A DNA stretch of 64,000 nt from UBA6055 sp965214085 (lineage in GTDB: Bacteria > Chloroflexota > Anaerolineae > Aggregatilineales > Phototrophicaceae), in the NCBI GenBank assembly GCA_965214085.1, contig OZ243937.1, positions 2,728,001-2,792,000 of the forward strand, read 5' to 3'. Every line of letters starts with the position of its first letter. Position 1 is the first letter of the stretch. Positions 1-8,218 of this stretch are shown in pieces. The notes beneath the pieces are model-generated. The model worked only from the letters and a program-made list of their open reading frames with translations. It searched no databases and was not told the origin of the DNA. The position numbers were made by a program, and so were the translations under genes.

Positions 1-52
1 CCGACAAGTCAGCGGCCGCTACAAGACGGCGCAAAAGACTGAGGACGCCTAG
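1..52 (+). CDS. 3' tail of an upstream gene (partial)
   Basis: The frame starting at base 2 is open through 16 codons and ends with TAG at 50-52; the next gene's ATG follows at 53 with no gap. The tail reads RQVSGRYKTAQKTEDA. Butting directly against an AddA-like helicase suggests it could be the partner nuclease AddB, because addB-addA order is common, but the visible 16 residues carry no family signature. The assignment as a coding tail rests only on the open frame and the spacing. Confidence 0.5.
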   Translation, partial: RQVSGRYKTAQKTEDA

Positions 53-3000
53 ATGGACCCGACCGCCGAACAGCGCGCTGCCATTCACATTCAGGACAAG
101 AATTTGCTAGTGGTGGCGGGCGCCGGCTCGGGCAAGACGCGCGTGCTGGTGGAGCGCTTTATTCAGTTGCTGGCGACTCACCCCGACTGGCCCATCGGCG
201 CGCTGGTGGCCATCACCTTCACGCGTGAAGCCGCCTTCGAAATGCGTCAGCGGCTGCGGCTTGAGCTGGAGCAGCGGGCGCAAGCGGCGGATGGCGAGCC
301 CTGGGCGCTGCACCTGGCGCAGATGGACAGCGCGCGCATAGACACCATACACGGGCTTTGCGCCGACATCCTGCGCGCCAACGCGGCCCAAGCCGGCGTC
401 GACCCCAAGTTCGAGGTGCTGGACGAAACCGAAGCCGCCATCTTGCTGGACGAGGTTGTGGCTGATGTCTTGGCGGCGCTTGAGCCCCCGGCAGCCCGGC
501 TCTTCGCCATTTACGACGCCTATCGAATCGACGAAACGCTGCGGCGGATGAACTTGGTCAATGGCGACTATCCGGAGTTTGCGCTGGATGCGGAAGCGCT
601 TATCCAACTGTGGACGGAGCAATGGGCGGAGTTAATCCGTGAAGAGCGTCGGCGCTTGCTCGATTCGGAACAGGTCGCCGCGGTTAGGGCAATCGACGTC
701 CCGCCGGTGGACGACAAGCTGGCGAACCTGGCGCGAGACTACCTCGACAGCCTGCGGGACCTCGACGCGGACGACATGGAAGCTGCGAAAATCTCTGAAT
801 TGCTGCAAAGCTTGGTCAGCAGTGGCAAAGCGGGCAACAAAGGCAAGGGTGATGTCTGGGGCAGCAAAGAAGCGAAAGGAGATGTTGCGCAGGCTCTGAA
901 CAATCTGTGCGACCGCGTCAAGCAGGGGCTGAACGCAGTTGGCGATCCCCCGGGCGAGCTGGACCGTCAGACCGCGGTCGTGCTGCCGCTGTGGCGCGAG
1001 CTTATGAGCCTTGCGCGCCGGGCCTACCGTCAGCGCAAAGCAGCCGACGCCCGGCTCGACTTTGATGACTTGGAGCGCCTTTCCGCCGAATTGCTGCGTG
1101 ACCCTTCCGCGCGCGAGCGCTATCGCGGCGCCGAATTCAAGCACCTGCTGGTGGACGAATTCCAAGATACCAACGCGGCGCAATGGCAGATCATCCAGTC
1201 GCTGGCCGACGTGCATTGCGGCGGAACGCTCTTCGCCGTGGGCGATGCCAAGCAGAGCATCTACCAATTTCGCGGCGCCGATGTCAGCGTCTTCAACCAG
1301 GTACGGGCGCGAATCTGCCAGCTGGATGCCTGCCGCGAATTGCCGCTGTCGACCTCCTTCCGCAGCCACCGCGCGCTGGTCGAGCAGTTTAATGTACTGT
1401 TTGCGCGCATCCTGGTCCCAGACGACGACAGCCCGGCGCAAGCCTACGAGGTCGCCTTTGACCGGCCGATGCGCGCTTTCCGCGCCGACTCGCCGGCCGC
1501 GCCAGCCATCGAGCTGCAGCTGCTTGATTTTCACCAGCGTGATGAAGCGGGAGAATACCTGCGCGGGAAGAATGGCCGGAAAATTCGCTATTCAGCCGAA
1601 GATATGCGCCGCTGGGAAGCCTTCGAGATCGCCAGCCGCATCAAAGCCATGATTGCCGAGGCGCGTCCCGTTTACGACAAAGACAGCCGGTCTTGGCGCG
1701 GCATCAACTATCGAGATGTCACCCTGCTCTTCCAGTCGATGTCTAATGTCACGCTCTACGAAGAGGTATTCAAGTCGCAAGAGATCCCCTACCTGACTGT
1801 GGCCGGACGCGGCTATTATGACCGGCAGGAAGTCTGGGATATGCTGGACTTGCTGCGCTTCCTGCACAATCCGGCCGATGATCTGTCGCTGGCGTCGGCT
1901 TTGCGCTCGCCGCTATTCGCCTTCAGCGATGATCTGCTCTTCGCCCTGCGCCTGCTCCGCGACGATGACGAAGACGGTGACAGGCTGGCGCTGTGGCGGG
2001 CCCTGCATATCGCCGCGGAACAGCCCGTGCCTGGCATGGTCGAAAGCGACAGTCAGGAACTGCGCTATGCCCTGGACGTGTTGACCGAGTTGCGCCGACT
2101 TTCGGGGCGAATCACCATATCCGAGTTGCTGCGGCTGGCGCTGGACAAGACCAACACCCTGGCCATCCTGACCGGCCTGCCCGATGGCGCGCGGCGGCGC
2201 GGCAACATCGAGAAGCTGCTGCAACTGGCGGAAGCCAGCGGCAAGATCACGCTGGGCAAGTTCACCCAGTACCTGGATGATCTGACGGCGCGCGAAGTCC
2301 GCGAAGGCGAAGCTTTGCTGGAAGCGGGCAACGCCCTGCGGCTGATGACCGCGCACGCCAGCAAGGGCTTGGAGTTCCCATTGGTGGTCTTGGCGGACGC
2401 CTCCTGGGAGCGTGGCGGTGGCAACGCCCCATTGCTGCTGGCCGACCGCGAACATGGGCTGAGTTGCCAACTCTACGACGCCGCCACCAACGAATATCAG
2501 CAGGGCTTCGCACATCAGCGCAATGCCCGCTTGCAGTCGCTCAAAGAAGCCGCCGAGCGCAAGCGCCTGCTCTATGTAGCGGCGACCCGCGCGCAAGATT
2601 ATCTGCTCATCAGCGGGCAGGTTACGCTAACCAAAGAAGGTCAATGGACGGCGAGGGGCTGGCTGCGGCAACTGCTGGATGCGCTGGAGCTTGAAGAAAT
2701 AGAGCGCCTGCCACAGCAGACTTGCCAATTCGCGGGCTGGCCGCTTGCGGTCACGATGCCGCCGGCGCCACCCCCGCTGGATCTGCTCTATCAGGCGGCT
2801 AATACCGCCGACGACTTGTGGGACTTTGCAGCGGACCCGCGCGACTTTCCGCCGCTTCAGCCGCCGCTGCTTGAGCCGCTGCCGCAGGCGCCCGCGCCGA
2901 GCTTAAGCCACATCACCGCCACGCAGATCGCGCAGCTGGGCGCATTTCGTCACGGCTTAAGCGAGCGGCAACGACAAACATCCGGGCAGCGTTTTCGCGC

Positions 3001-3631
3001 GGACGCCATCCTGGGTTTGCCGCCGGATGCGGGCGCAGCCCTTAGCGATGGCAATCGGGCGTCCCCAGCTCTAATCGGCGAGATTGTGCACGAGCTGCTG
3101 CGTTACGGCGGCTTTGCGCCCGATAAGCCCGGCAGCGATGCCATGATCCGGTCGGTGGCCTGGGAGAAGGGGCTGACCAATCCGGACTTGGTGGCCGCCA
3201 TCGCGAGTGAAGTCCGCAGCTTGCTCGAGATTTACGCGCTTAGTGATGTCTGCCGCTGGATCCGCAGCGCGCGCGGGGAAAATCGCGCGGTCCACACTGA
3301 GCTGCCCTTTCTGTTCCGCAGCGACAAACGCGTGATTCACGGCGTCATGGATGTGCTGCTGCAGCTGCCGGACAACGAGTGGCTTATCATCGATTACAAA
3401 ACCAGCCAGGTAATCGGCGACGCCTACGAAGCGCATGCCCGGCGTTATCTGCTGCAGCTGGGCGTTTACGCCGCGGCCGTGAGCGAAAAACTGGGATTGC
3501 AGCGCCTGCCTCTAACCTGCGTCCACTATATTCGCGGCAACCGCACGGTGGAGTTGGCGAGTGGCGACTGCCAAGCCGAACTCGATGCTCTGGAAGCGAC
3601 CATCGGCGAACTGGCGGCGCTCGATGATTAG
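53..3631 (+). CDS. addA: AddA-like ATP-dependent helicase/nuclease (UvrD superfamily)
   Basis: An SF1A helicase fused to a RecB-type nuclease, 1192 residues, as in AddA of the AddAB double-strand-break resection complex in the cytoplasm. Visible motifs in order: Walker A AGAGSGKT (about residues 22-29), motif Ia AITFTREAA, Walker B LLVDEFQDT (about 363-372), motif III VGDAKQSIYQFRG, motif IV STSFRSH, motif V TAHASKGLEF, motif VI LLYVAATRAQDYL. The C-terminal nuclease has GEIVHELL (near 1009), GVMDVL, IDYKTSQ and the QLGVYAAAV motif, so the PD-(D/E)XK catalytic set looks complete. The ATG follows the previous stop directly, and the gene overlaps the next one by 8 bases, so the three are probably cotranscribed. 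A UvrD/PcrA helicase is unlikely because of the nuclease domain. Confidence 0.92.
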   Translation: MDPTAEQRAAIHIQDKNLLVVAGAGSGKTRVLVERFIQLLATHPDWPIGALVAITFTREAAFEMRQRLRLELEQRAQAADGEPWALHLAQMDSARIDTIHGLCADILRANAAQAGVDPKFEVLDETEAAILLDEVVADVLAALEPPAARLFAIYDAYRIDETLRRMNLVNGDYPEFALDAEALIQLWTEQWAELIREERRRLLDSEQVAAVRAIDVPPVDDKLANLARDYLDSLRDLDADDMEAAKISELLQSLVSSGKAGNKGKGDVWGSKEAKGDVAQALNNLCDRVKQGLNAVGDPPGELDRQTAVVLPLWRELMSLARRAYRQRKAADARLDFDDLERLSAELLRDPSARERYRGAEFKHLLVDEFQDTNAAQWQIIQSLADVHCGGTLFAVGDAKQSIYQFRGADVSVFNQVRARICQLDACRELPLSTSFRSHRALVEQFNVLFARILVPDDDSPAQAYEVAFDRPMRAFRADSPAAPAIELQLLDFHQRDEAGEYLRGKNGRKIRYSAEDMRRWEAFEIASRIKAMIAEARPVYDKDSRSWRGINYRDVTLLFQSMSNVTLYEEVFKSQEIPYLTVAGRGYYDRQEVWDMLDLLRFLHNPADDLSLASALRSPLFAFSDDLLFALRLLRDDDEDGDRLALWRALHIAAEQPVPGMVESDSQELRYALDVLTELRRLSGRITISELLRLALDKTNTLAILTGLPDGARRRGNIEKLLQLAEASGKITLGKFTQYLDDLTAREVREGEALLEAGNALRLMTAHASKGLEFPLVVLADASWERGGGNAPLLLADREHGLSCQLYDAATNEYQQGFAHQRNARLQSLKEAAERKRLLYVAATRAQDYLLISGQVTLTKEGQWTARGWLRQLLDALELEEIERLPQQTCQFAGWPLAVTMPPAPPPLDLLYQAANTADDLWDFAADPRDFPPLQPPLLEPLPQAPAPSLSHITATQIAQLGAFRHGLSERQRQTSGQRFRADAILGLPPDAGAALSDGNRASPALIGEIVHELLRYGGFAPDKPGSDAMIRSVAWEKGLTNPDLVAAIASEVRSLLEIYALSDVCRWIRSARGENRAVHTELPFLFRSDKRVIHGVMDVLLQLPDNEWLIIDYKTSQVIGDAYEAHARRYLLQLGVYAAAVSEKLGLQRLPLTCVHYIRGNRTVELASGDCQAELDALEATIGELAALDD

Positions 3632-4571
3632 CCGGCTGCGCAACCTGCTGCCGGGCCCGGAGCGACTGCTGGCGGGAAATCCGCTGCTGCAATATGAGCT
3701 CGGGCGCCCGGCCAGCGGCAACTTCGCGCTGCAGTTTACGGCGCTGATCCTGCTGCTTGGGTTTGCCGCCGCCATCTATGCCTCGGCCTTAGGAGTGACT
3801 GACGGGGGCAATCTTTCCGCCCGGCTTTGGCAGAGTGTGTATTTCCCGGCGCTGGCGCTGCAAATGATCACCTTGATGCTGGCGCTGGCGCAGGGCGCTG
3901 CTTCAGTCGACGGCGAGCGCAGCCGCAAGACCTGGGACAATCTGCGCGTGACGGAAACCGGCGCCAGCCTGGCATTGCGCGCCCGCTGGTTGGGCATCAT
4001 GTATCGCCTGCGCGCGCCGATCGCCCTTATTCTGCTGCTGCGGCTGCTGTTGGCGCTGGGAACATTGCTTGATCTGACGGCTTTTGGCGGGCACTATGTC
4101 AAAATGCTGGGCGCCGAGGCCACGCCGGCTTTGAGCGACTGGCGCGCAGGCATGCTCTTGATCGCCCTGAGCCTGACCCTGAGCCTGGCGCAGCCCCTGG
4201 CCATGATCGCCTCAGCCGCCGCGCTGGGCCTACTTTTGTCAGTGGCGGTTGTGGAACGCCTGTATAGCGCGCTGCTGCAAGTCCTGTTTTCCGCGATGTT
4301 TGTGACGTTTATTCTGGCCGCGTCAGCCGGCGTCACCGGTATATTGCAGAGCCGGCTGATCATGTCGGACGCTGCGCAGTATCTGCTTGTTTTGGCTTAC
4401 AGCAGCTACGGCGATTGGGGCCTGCTGCTGGCGCAAGTGAGCGCGGTATGGCGGGGGATTCCGGCGGGCGCTTTCATCGGGCCGGGCATGGCGGCGCTGC
4501 TGCTGCTACAGGCGCTCATCGCCGACGGCTTGATGGCGCTGGCGGAAAGGGTGTCCGAGCGGCGGGGGTAG
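3624..4571 (+). CDS. Polytopic membrane protein, ABC-2 permease-like
   Basis: A 315-residue integral membrane protein of unknown role. The start chosen is the ATG at 3624, which overlaps the end of the AddA-like gene (ATGATTAG). Starting further upstream would add a non-hydrophobic stretch that is only that gene read in another frame. There are about six or seven hydrophobic segments. After the second segment comes the soluble stretch DGERSRKTWDNLRVTE, which resembles the E-x-R-x-x-G/K-T-W-(D/E)-x-L motif of ABC-2-type permeases such as those of Gliding/NatB families. No partner ATPase lies next to it in this window. The ABC-2 link is an inference from that single motif. Confidence 0.7.
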   Translation: MISRLRNLLPGPERLLAGNPLLQYELGRPASGNFALQFTALILLLGFAAAIYASALGVTDGGNLSARLWQSVYFPALALQMITLMLALAQGAASVDGERSRKTWDNLRVTETGASLALRARWLGIMYRLRAPIALILLLRLLLALGTLLDLTAFGGHYVKMLGAEATPALSDWRAGMLLIALSLTLSLAQPLAMIASAAALGLLLSVAVVERLYSALLQVLFSAMFVTFILAASAGVTGILQSRLIMSDAAQYLLVLAYSSYGDWGLLLAQVSAVWRGIPAGAFIGPGMAALLLLQALIADGLMALAERVSERRG

Positions 4572-4720
4572 TTTCTGGTCGGTCACGCATGATTGATCAA
4601 TTTCGAATATTGCAGGATTTATGCACTTGACTCTTCAGCGCTCCTTCCAAAATTAAAGTGTTCAAAATGCAGGCATGCTCCAGCTTATCAAGTAACAAGG
4701 AAATGGTATCGGAGTCATCA

Positions 4721-5827
4721 ATGCCACTCGACAATCGCGACTACAAAAACATGACCGATTACCTGCAGCATCTGTATCAATGCCGTCCCTACGCCCGCGC
4801 CGGTATTGAGCATCCGGCCACGGTGTATTACCCGGCCGCCCACCAGGTTCACGATGTGGACAGCCTGCTCGATTCGACGCCGCCCACTGCGGAAGCGCGC
4901 GACTTCGGCGTCTATGATTACAGTTATCTGCACGATTTGCAGAACAGCAAGCCCACGCTGCACAATGGGCCCACTTTCACGCTCCAGTCATTGCGCGAGA
5001 AACCGCTCAAGCTGCGCGGCGGGCTGGGACGCTACTACGATATGCTGGCGACCTGCGCCGCCCTGGAGCGTGAACTGCGCGCTGCCGTGGCTGAGGGCTG
5101 GATGCGGGCGCCGTCTCGCGCCACTTACCACCGGGGCGTGCAGCCTGCCGAGGCTTTGCGGCGCGGGACCAAACGCAGCGCGGCCATCGGCATTGGCACT
5201 CTGACCGTATTCAACGACGCGGGCCAGTACAAAGCGCTGCTGGCCAGGCGCTCGGAAGCCACGGCGTTTGACAGCGGCATGTTTCACGTGCTGCCGGCGA
5301 TGATGTTTGGGCCTACGACCGCCGGCTTCAAGGACGCGCGCGAGTGGAGCGTCAAGCATCAGGTGCTGCGCGAAGTGCTGGAGGAGCTATTCGCTATGCC
5401 CGAGCAGCTTGCCCCGGCGCGCTGGGATTTCTTCGCCGATCACCCGGCGCTGCGCTATCTCTTGAGCTTGCTGGATGCCGGCGGCGCGCAACTTTGCGCC
5501 AGCGGCGTCATCCTCAACTTGCTGACCTTGCGGCCCGAAATCAGCACCCTGCTGCTGATCCACGACCCGGCCTGGTACCTGCGCGTCACGGCGCCCGACA
5601 GCGATATGCCGCTGATGACCGCCGAGGAGACGCTGCGCGGTAGCGTGGTTGCCGCGCCCATCCAGGACGACGCGGCCTTCTTGTCGCATTTCCCGGCCGA
5701 CCTGCATCTGATGATGCCGGCGCAAGCCACCGCTACATTATGGCTGGGCATCGACCTCGCCCGTCGGCTGATAAACAGCGAGCCGCGTGCCATTGCAGGG
5801 CAATCGCATCAGAATGATACCGGCTGA
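4721..5827 (+). CDS. NUDIX-like domain protein with a transposon-altered C-terminus
   Basis: A soluble protein of 368 residues from ATG 4721, which has GGAG 7 bases upstream; in-frame starts at 4658 and 4703 are possible. Around residues 203-222 it reads GFKDAREW, then seven residues, then REVLEELF. This matches the NUDIX box G-x5-E-x7-REUxEE with one extra residue, so a nucleotide-diphosphate hydrolase fold is plausible, though activity is uncertain. The flanking stretches LTVFNDAGQYKALLARRS and GMFHVLPAMM fit the first strands of such a domain. The last eight codons (GQSHQNDTG region) and the stop lie inside a family A repeat element. Without the element, the frame would continue to ESPVP and TAA at 6080-6082. 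Confidence 0.6.
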   Translation: MPLDNRDYKNMTDYLQHLYQCRPYARAGIEHPATVYYPAAHQVHDVDSLLDSTPPTAEARDFGVYDYSYLHDLQNSKPTLHNGPTFTLQSLREKPLKLRGGLGRYYDMLATCAALERELRAAVAEGWMRAPSRATYHRGVQPAEALRRGTKRSAAIGIGTLTVFNDAGQYKALLARRSEATAFDSGMFHVLPAMMFGPTTAGFKDAREWSVKHQVLREVLEELFAMPEQLAPARWDFFADHPALRYLLSLLDAGGAQLCASGVILNLLTLRPEISTLLLIHDPAWYLRVTAPDSDMPLMTAEETLRGSVVAAPIQDDAAFLSHFPADLHLMMPAQATATLWLGIDLARRLINSEPRAIAGQSHQNDTG

Positions 5828-6057
5828 AAACGTGGGAATCTAAACTGAAAATCAACCACAGAGGGCGCAGAGAGCACAAAGAAAAAATATGTGTACATTT
5901 CTTATTTGAACTGTGATTTGTGGTGACGATTCACAGTTCGCTAGTGACCGTTGCCTATTCCAGGCCGCTGGATTAGTAGAATAGTCGTCTAAACTCCTAA
6001 AACTCTGTGTCCTCTGCGCTCTCTGTGTTGAAAATAATTTGATGCGATTGCCCTGCC
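5796..6057. mobile_element. Family A MITE-like element, copy A1
   Basis: A 262-bp non-coding element. The left end reads CAGGGCAATCGCATC and the right end GATGCGATTGCCCTGCC, an inverted repeat. Inside are the inverted CACAGAGGGCGCAGAGAG and CTCTGCGCTCTCTGTG tracts. It is flanked by an exact 8-bp duplication, TGCCATTG at 5788-5795 and 6058-6065. No reading frame inside suggests a transposase, so it would have to be moved in trans. It covers the 3' end of the NUDIX-like gene and most of the gap before the peroxiredoxin. Confidence 0.88.
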
Positions 6058-6150
6058 TGCCATTGAATCACCCGTGCCCTAATCCAGCGTGATGCGCTAC
6101 AATCCGCCCAAATGATGTAATCGTTGCCCGAAGGCGGCAAGGAGACCAAT

Positions 6151-6612
6151 ATGCCCCAAACCGGAGAGATGGCGCCCGACTTTGAACTGCTCAACCAGCA
6201 GGGCAAGCCGGTCAAGCTGAGTGATTATCGCGGCAAGAAAGTATTGCTCTTCGCCTACCCCAAAGCCGGCACCTCCGGCTGCACGACACAAGCCTGCGGC
6301 TTCCGCGACAATTTCGCCAAGATCGATAGCGCCGATGCCGTCGTGCTGGGGCTGAGCCCGGACGAACCGGCTGCCCTGGCCAAGTGGATCGACGCCGAGT
6401 CGCTGGGTTATGACCTGCTTTCCGACCCGCAGCATGAGGTGCTGGAAGCTTGGGACGCCTGGGGCGAGAGGTCAATGTATGGCAAGAAATACTGGGGCGT
6501 GATCCGCTCTCACTGGATTATCGGCGAAGACGGCATGGTGCTCGACGCGCAACTCAAAATCAGCCCCAAGAAGAGCATCGAAAAGGCGCTGAAATTTCTG
6601 GAACGGGCCTGA
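6151..6612 (+). CDS. bcp: Peroxiredoxin, BCP/PrxQ type
   Basis: A thiol peroxidase that reduces hydrogen peroxide and organic peroxides with thioredoxin in the cytoplasm; 153 residues, the usual BCP length. The start at 6151 is set by AAGGAG six bases upstream. The active-site segment PKAGTSGCTTQACGFRD holds the peroxidatic Cys in P-x3-T-x2-C and the resolving Cys five residues later, as in atypical two-Cys BCP. It stands alone between a family A element and an SH3b lipoprotein gene, and has a paralogue at 12.7 kb. Confidence 0.93.
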   Translation: MPQTGEMAPDFELLNQQGKPVKLSDYRGKKVLLFAYPKAGTSGCTTQACGFRDNFAKIDSADAVVLGLSPDEPAALAKWIDAESLGYDLLSDPQHEVLEAWDAWGERSMYGKKYWGVIRSHWIIGEDGMVLDAQLKISPKKSIEKALKFLERA

Positions 6613-6736
6613 AGCCGGGCTGGCTGACGTTAAGCCAATCATTGCCCTGCGCCTCTTCGCCGGCCGCCGCGGGGCCCGCCACAATTCAGGTATGATGGCG
6701 GTGACTGATAATCTGTACTGAGTTGGGCGATCCCCT

Positions 6737-8218
6737 ATGAAAGCTCAAATGGCGCGGGCGCTGCTCTTTTGCCTATTGCTGTCCGCCTGCCGGGCTGGCG
6801 ACGCGGCGCAAGATATTGCCGCCGCAAAACAGCAGCCGACCTACGACATCGTCTACGTGACGCTGACGCCGGTACCGACGCGCGTGCCGACGCTGGTTCG
6901 CTTCCCGCCCACGGCCACGCCAGGTTCAATCGCCGCACCTGAGGGCGCGCCCATCACCGCCGAGAGTTGTACGGCTGCGCTGACCGAACATTATACCGCC
7001 GCCAGCGATCAATGCCTGGCGGGGCCGACCGGCTTCTTCTGCAATGGCGGGTTGCCGCCGCTAGTCGAGCCGGCCAGCGACGCGCTCAGCGAAACCGCCC
7101 TGGCCGAGGCGGACCAGATCGACCGCCTGCACAGCCCGCCGCTGTCGGCGGCCAAAGGCGGCGGCCTGCTATGGCTGCGGCTGGAGAAGGACATCTTGAT
7201 GGACGCCCTGATCTTGGGCAACCTCAATATCAGCAACCGCGTATCGACCGAAATCGGCCTGGCGCGCTGGCGCTCCATCACCATCGAAAGCGGCCCGGCC
7301 GTGGCTGACTGCCATACGCTGCCGCCGGTCGGCGCGTTGGTGGTTCAAGGCTTGTACGGCCAAGGCGCCCGCGTCTTCATCAACGGCGTCGCCACAGAAA
7401 TCAACGGCACGTTGATCGCCCTGACACAAGCCGATACCACCAAATTCATCGTCATCGAAGGCCAGGTTATTTTGGTCGCTTTTGGGCAAACGGCGACGCT
7501 GAATGTCGGCGAGCAACTCAATCTGCGCTACTCGCCGGGCGACTGGAGCAAACCGGCGCAGATGCCGGGCCAGCCGGTCTTGCTCGAATACGAATTGATA
7601 GAGCACTTGCCGATTCTGCTCTTCGATCGCCCGGTGGCGATTCCGCAGCCGGGTTACGCGCAGACGCAAGGCGGCGTGAATATGCGCGTGGCGCCCGATA
7701 TCAATTCGCGTTTGCTCTTTCAAGTACCCGCCGGCGAGACCATGAGCATCCTGGGCGCCAGCAGCGATCGCGAGTGGCTGCACATCCGCTTCGGCAATGG
7801 CGAAACCGGCTGGATGAGCGCCGAGCTGCTGGCGGGGCGTCATGGGCCGCTTCACAAGGTCTACGATGAGACGCCGGAACCACCGCAGCGCTACGGGGCT
7901 AATGGCTACCGAGCCGTGGTGGACGTGCCGCGCGGCGGCAACTTGCGCGAGGCGCCCGATACCGCCTTTCGCGTCAAGCGCACCCTGCCCTCCGGCATGG
8001 AGGTACGCCTGCTGGCGCGCAGCCCCTACAGCCCCTGGGTGCAGGTGGACGCCGATGGCGATATCGGCTGGATGGCGCTGTTTACGCTGCAGACGGAAGC
8101 CGTAATCAGCTCCCTGCCGATTGATTACGATGTGCCGCTGCCGCCCCGCGCCACGCCGACGCCCTCATTCAGCTATGGCGGCGGGCATGCCTATCCCGAT
8201 CCCGATGGCGGCTACTAG
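6737..8218 (+). CDS. Lipoprotein with two C-terminal SH3b domains
   Basis: A 493-residue exported protein. The N-terminus MKAQMARALLFCLLLSACRA is a lipoprotein signal with lipobox LSAC and Cys18, so it should be anchored at the outer face of the membrane. A Pro/Thr/Ala linker (TPVPTRVPT, PPTATPG) follows. The middle, about residues 70-300, is a beta-rich region I cannot assign. Two SH3b-type domains follow, at about 305-365 (GVNMRVAPD ... GWMSAELL) and 395-455 (GGNLREAPD ... GWMALFTL); such domains usually bind cell-wall peptides or polymers. It ends tail-to-tail with the next gene, the two stop codons overlapping in CTAG at 8215-8218. Confidence 0.82.
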   Translation: MKAQMARALLFCLLLSACRAGDAAQDIAAAKQQPTYDIVYVTLTPVPTRVPTLVRFPPTATPGSIAAPEGAPITAESCTAALTEHYTAASDQCLAGPTGFFCNGGLPPLVEPASDALSETALAEADQIDRLHSPPLSAAKGGGLLWLRLEKDILMDALILGNLNISNRVSTEIGLARWRSITIESGPAVADCHTLPPVGALVVQGLYGQGARVFINGVATEINGTLIALTQADTTKFIVIEGQVILVAFGQTATLNVGEQLNLRYSPGDWSKPAQMPGQPVLLEYELIEHLPILLFDRPVAIPQPGYAQTQGGVNMRVAPDINSRLLFQVPAGETMSILGASSDREWLHIRFGNGETGWMSAELLAGRHGPLHKVYDETPEPPQRYGANGYRAVVDVPRGGNLREAPDTAFRVKRTLPSGMEVRLLARSPYSPWVQVDADGDIGWMALFTLQTEAVISSLPIDYDVPLPPRATPTPSFSYGGGHAYPDPDGGY

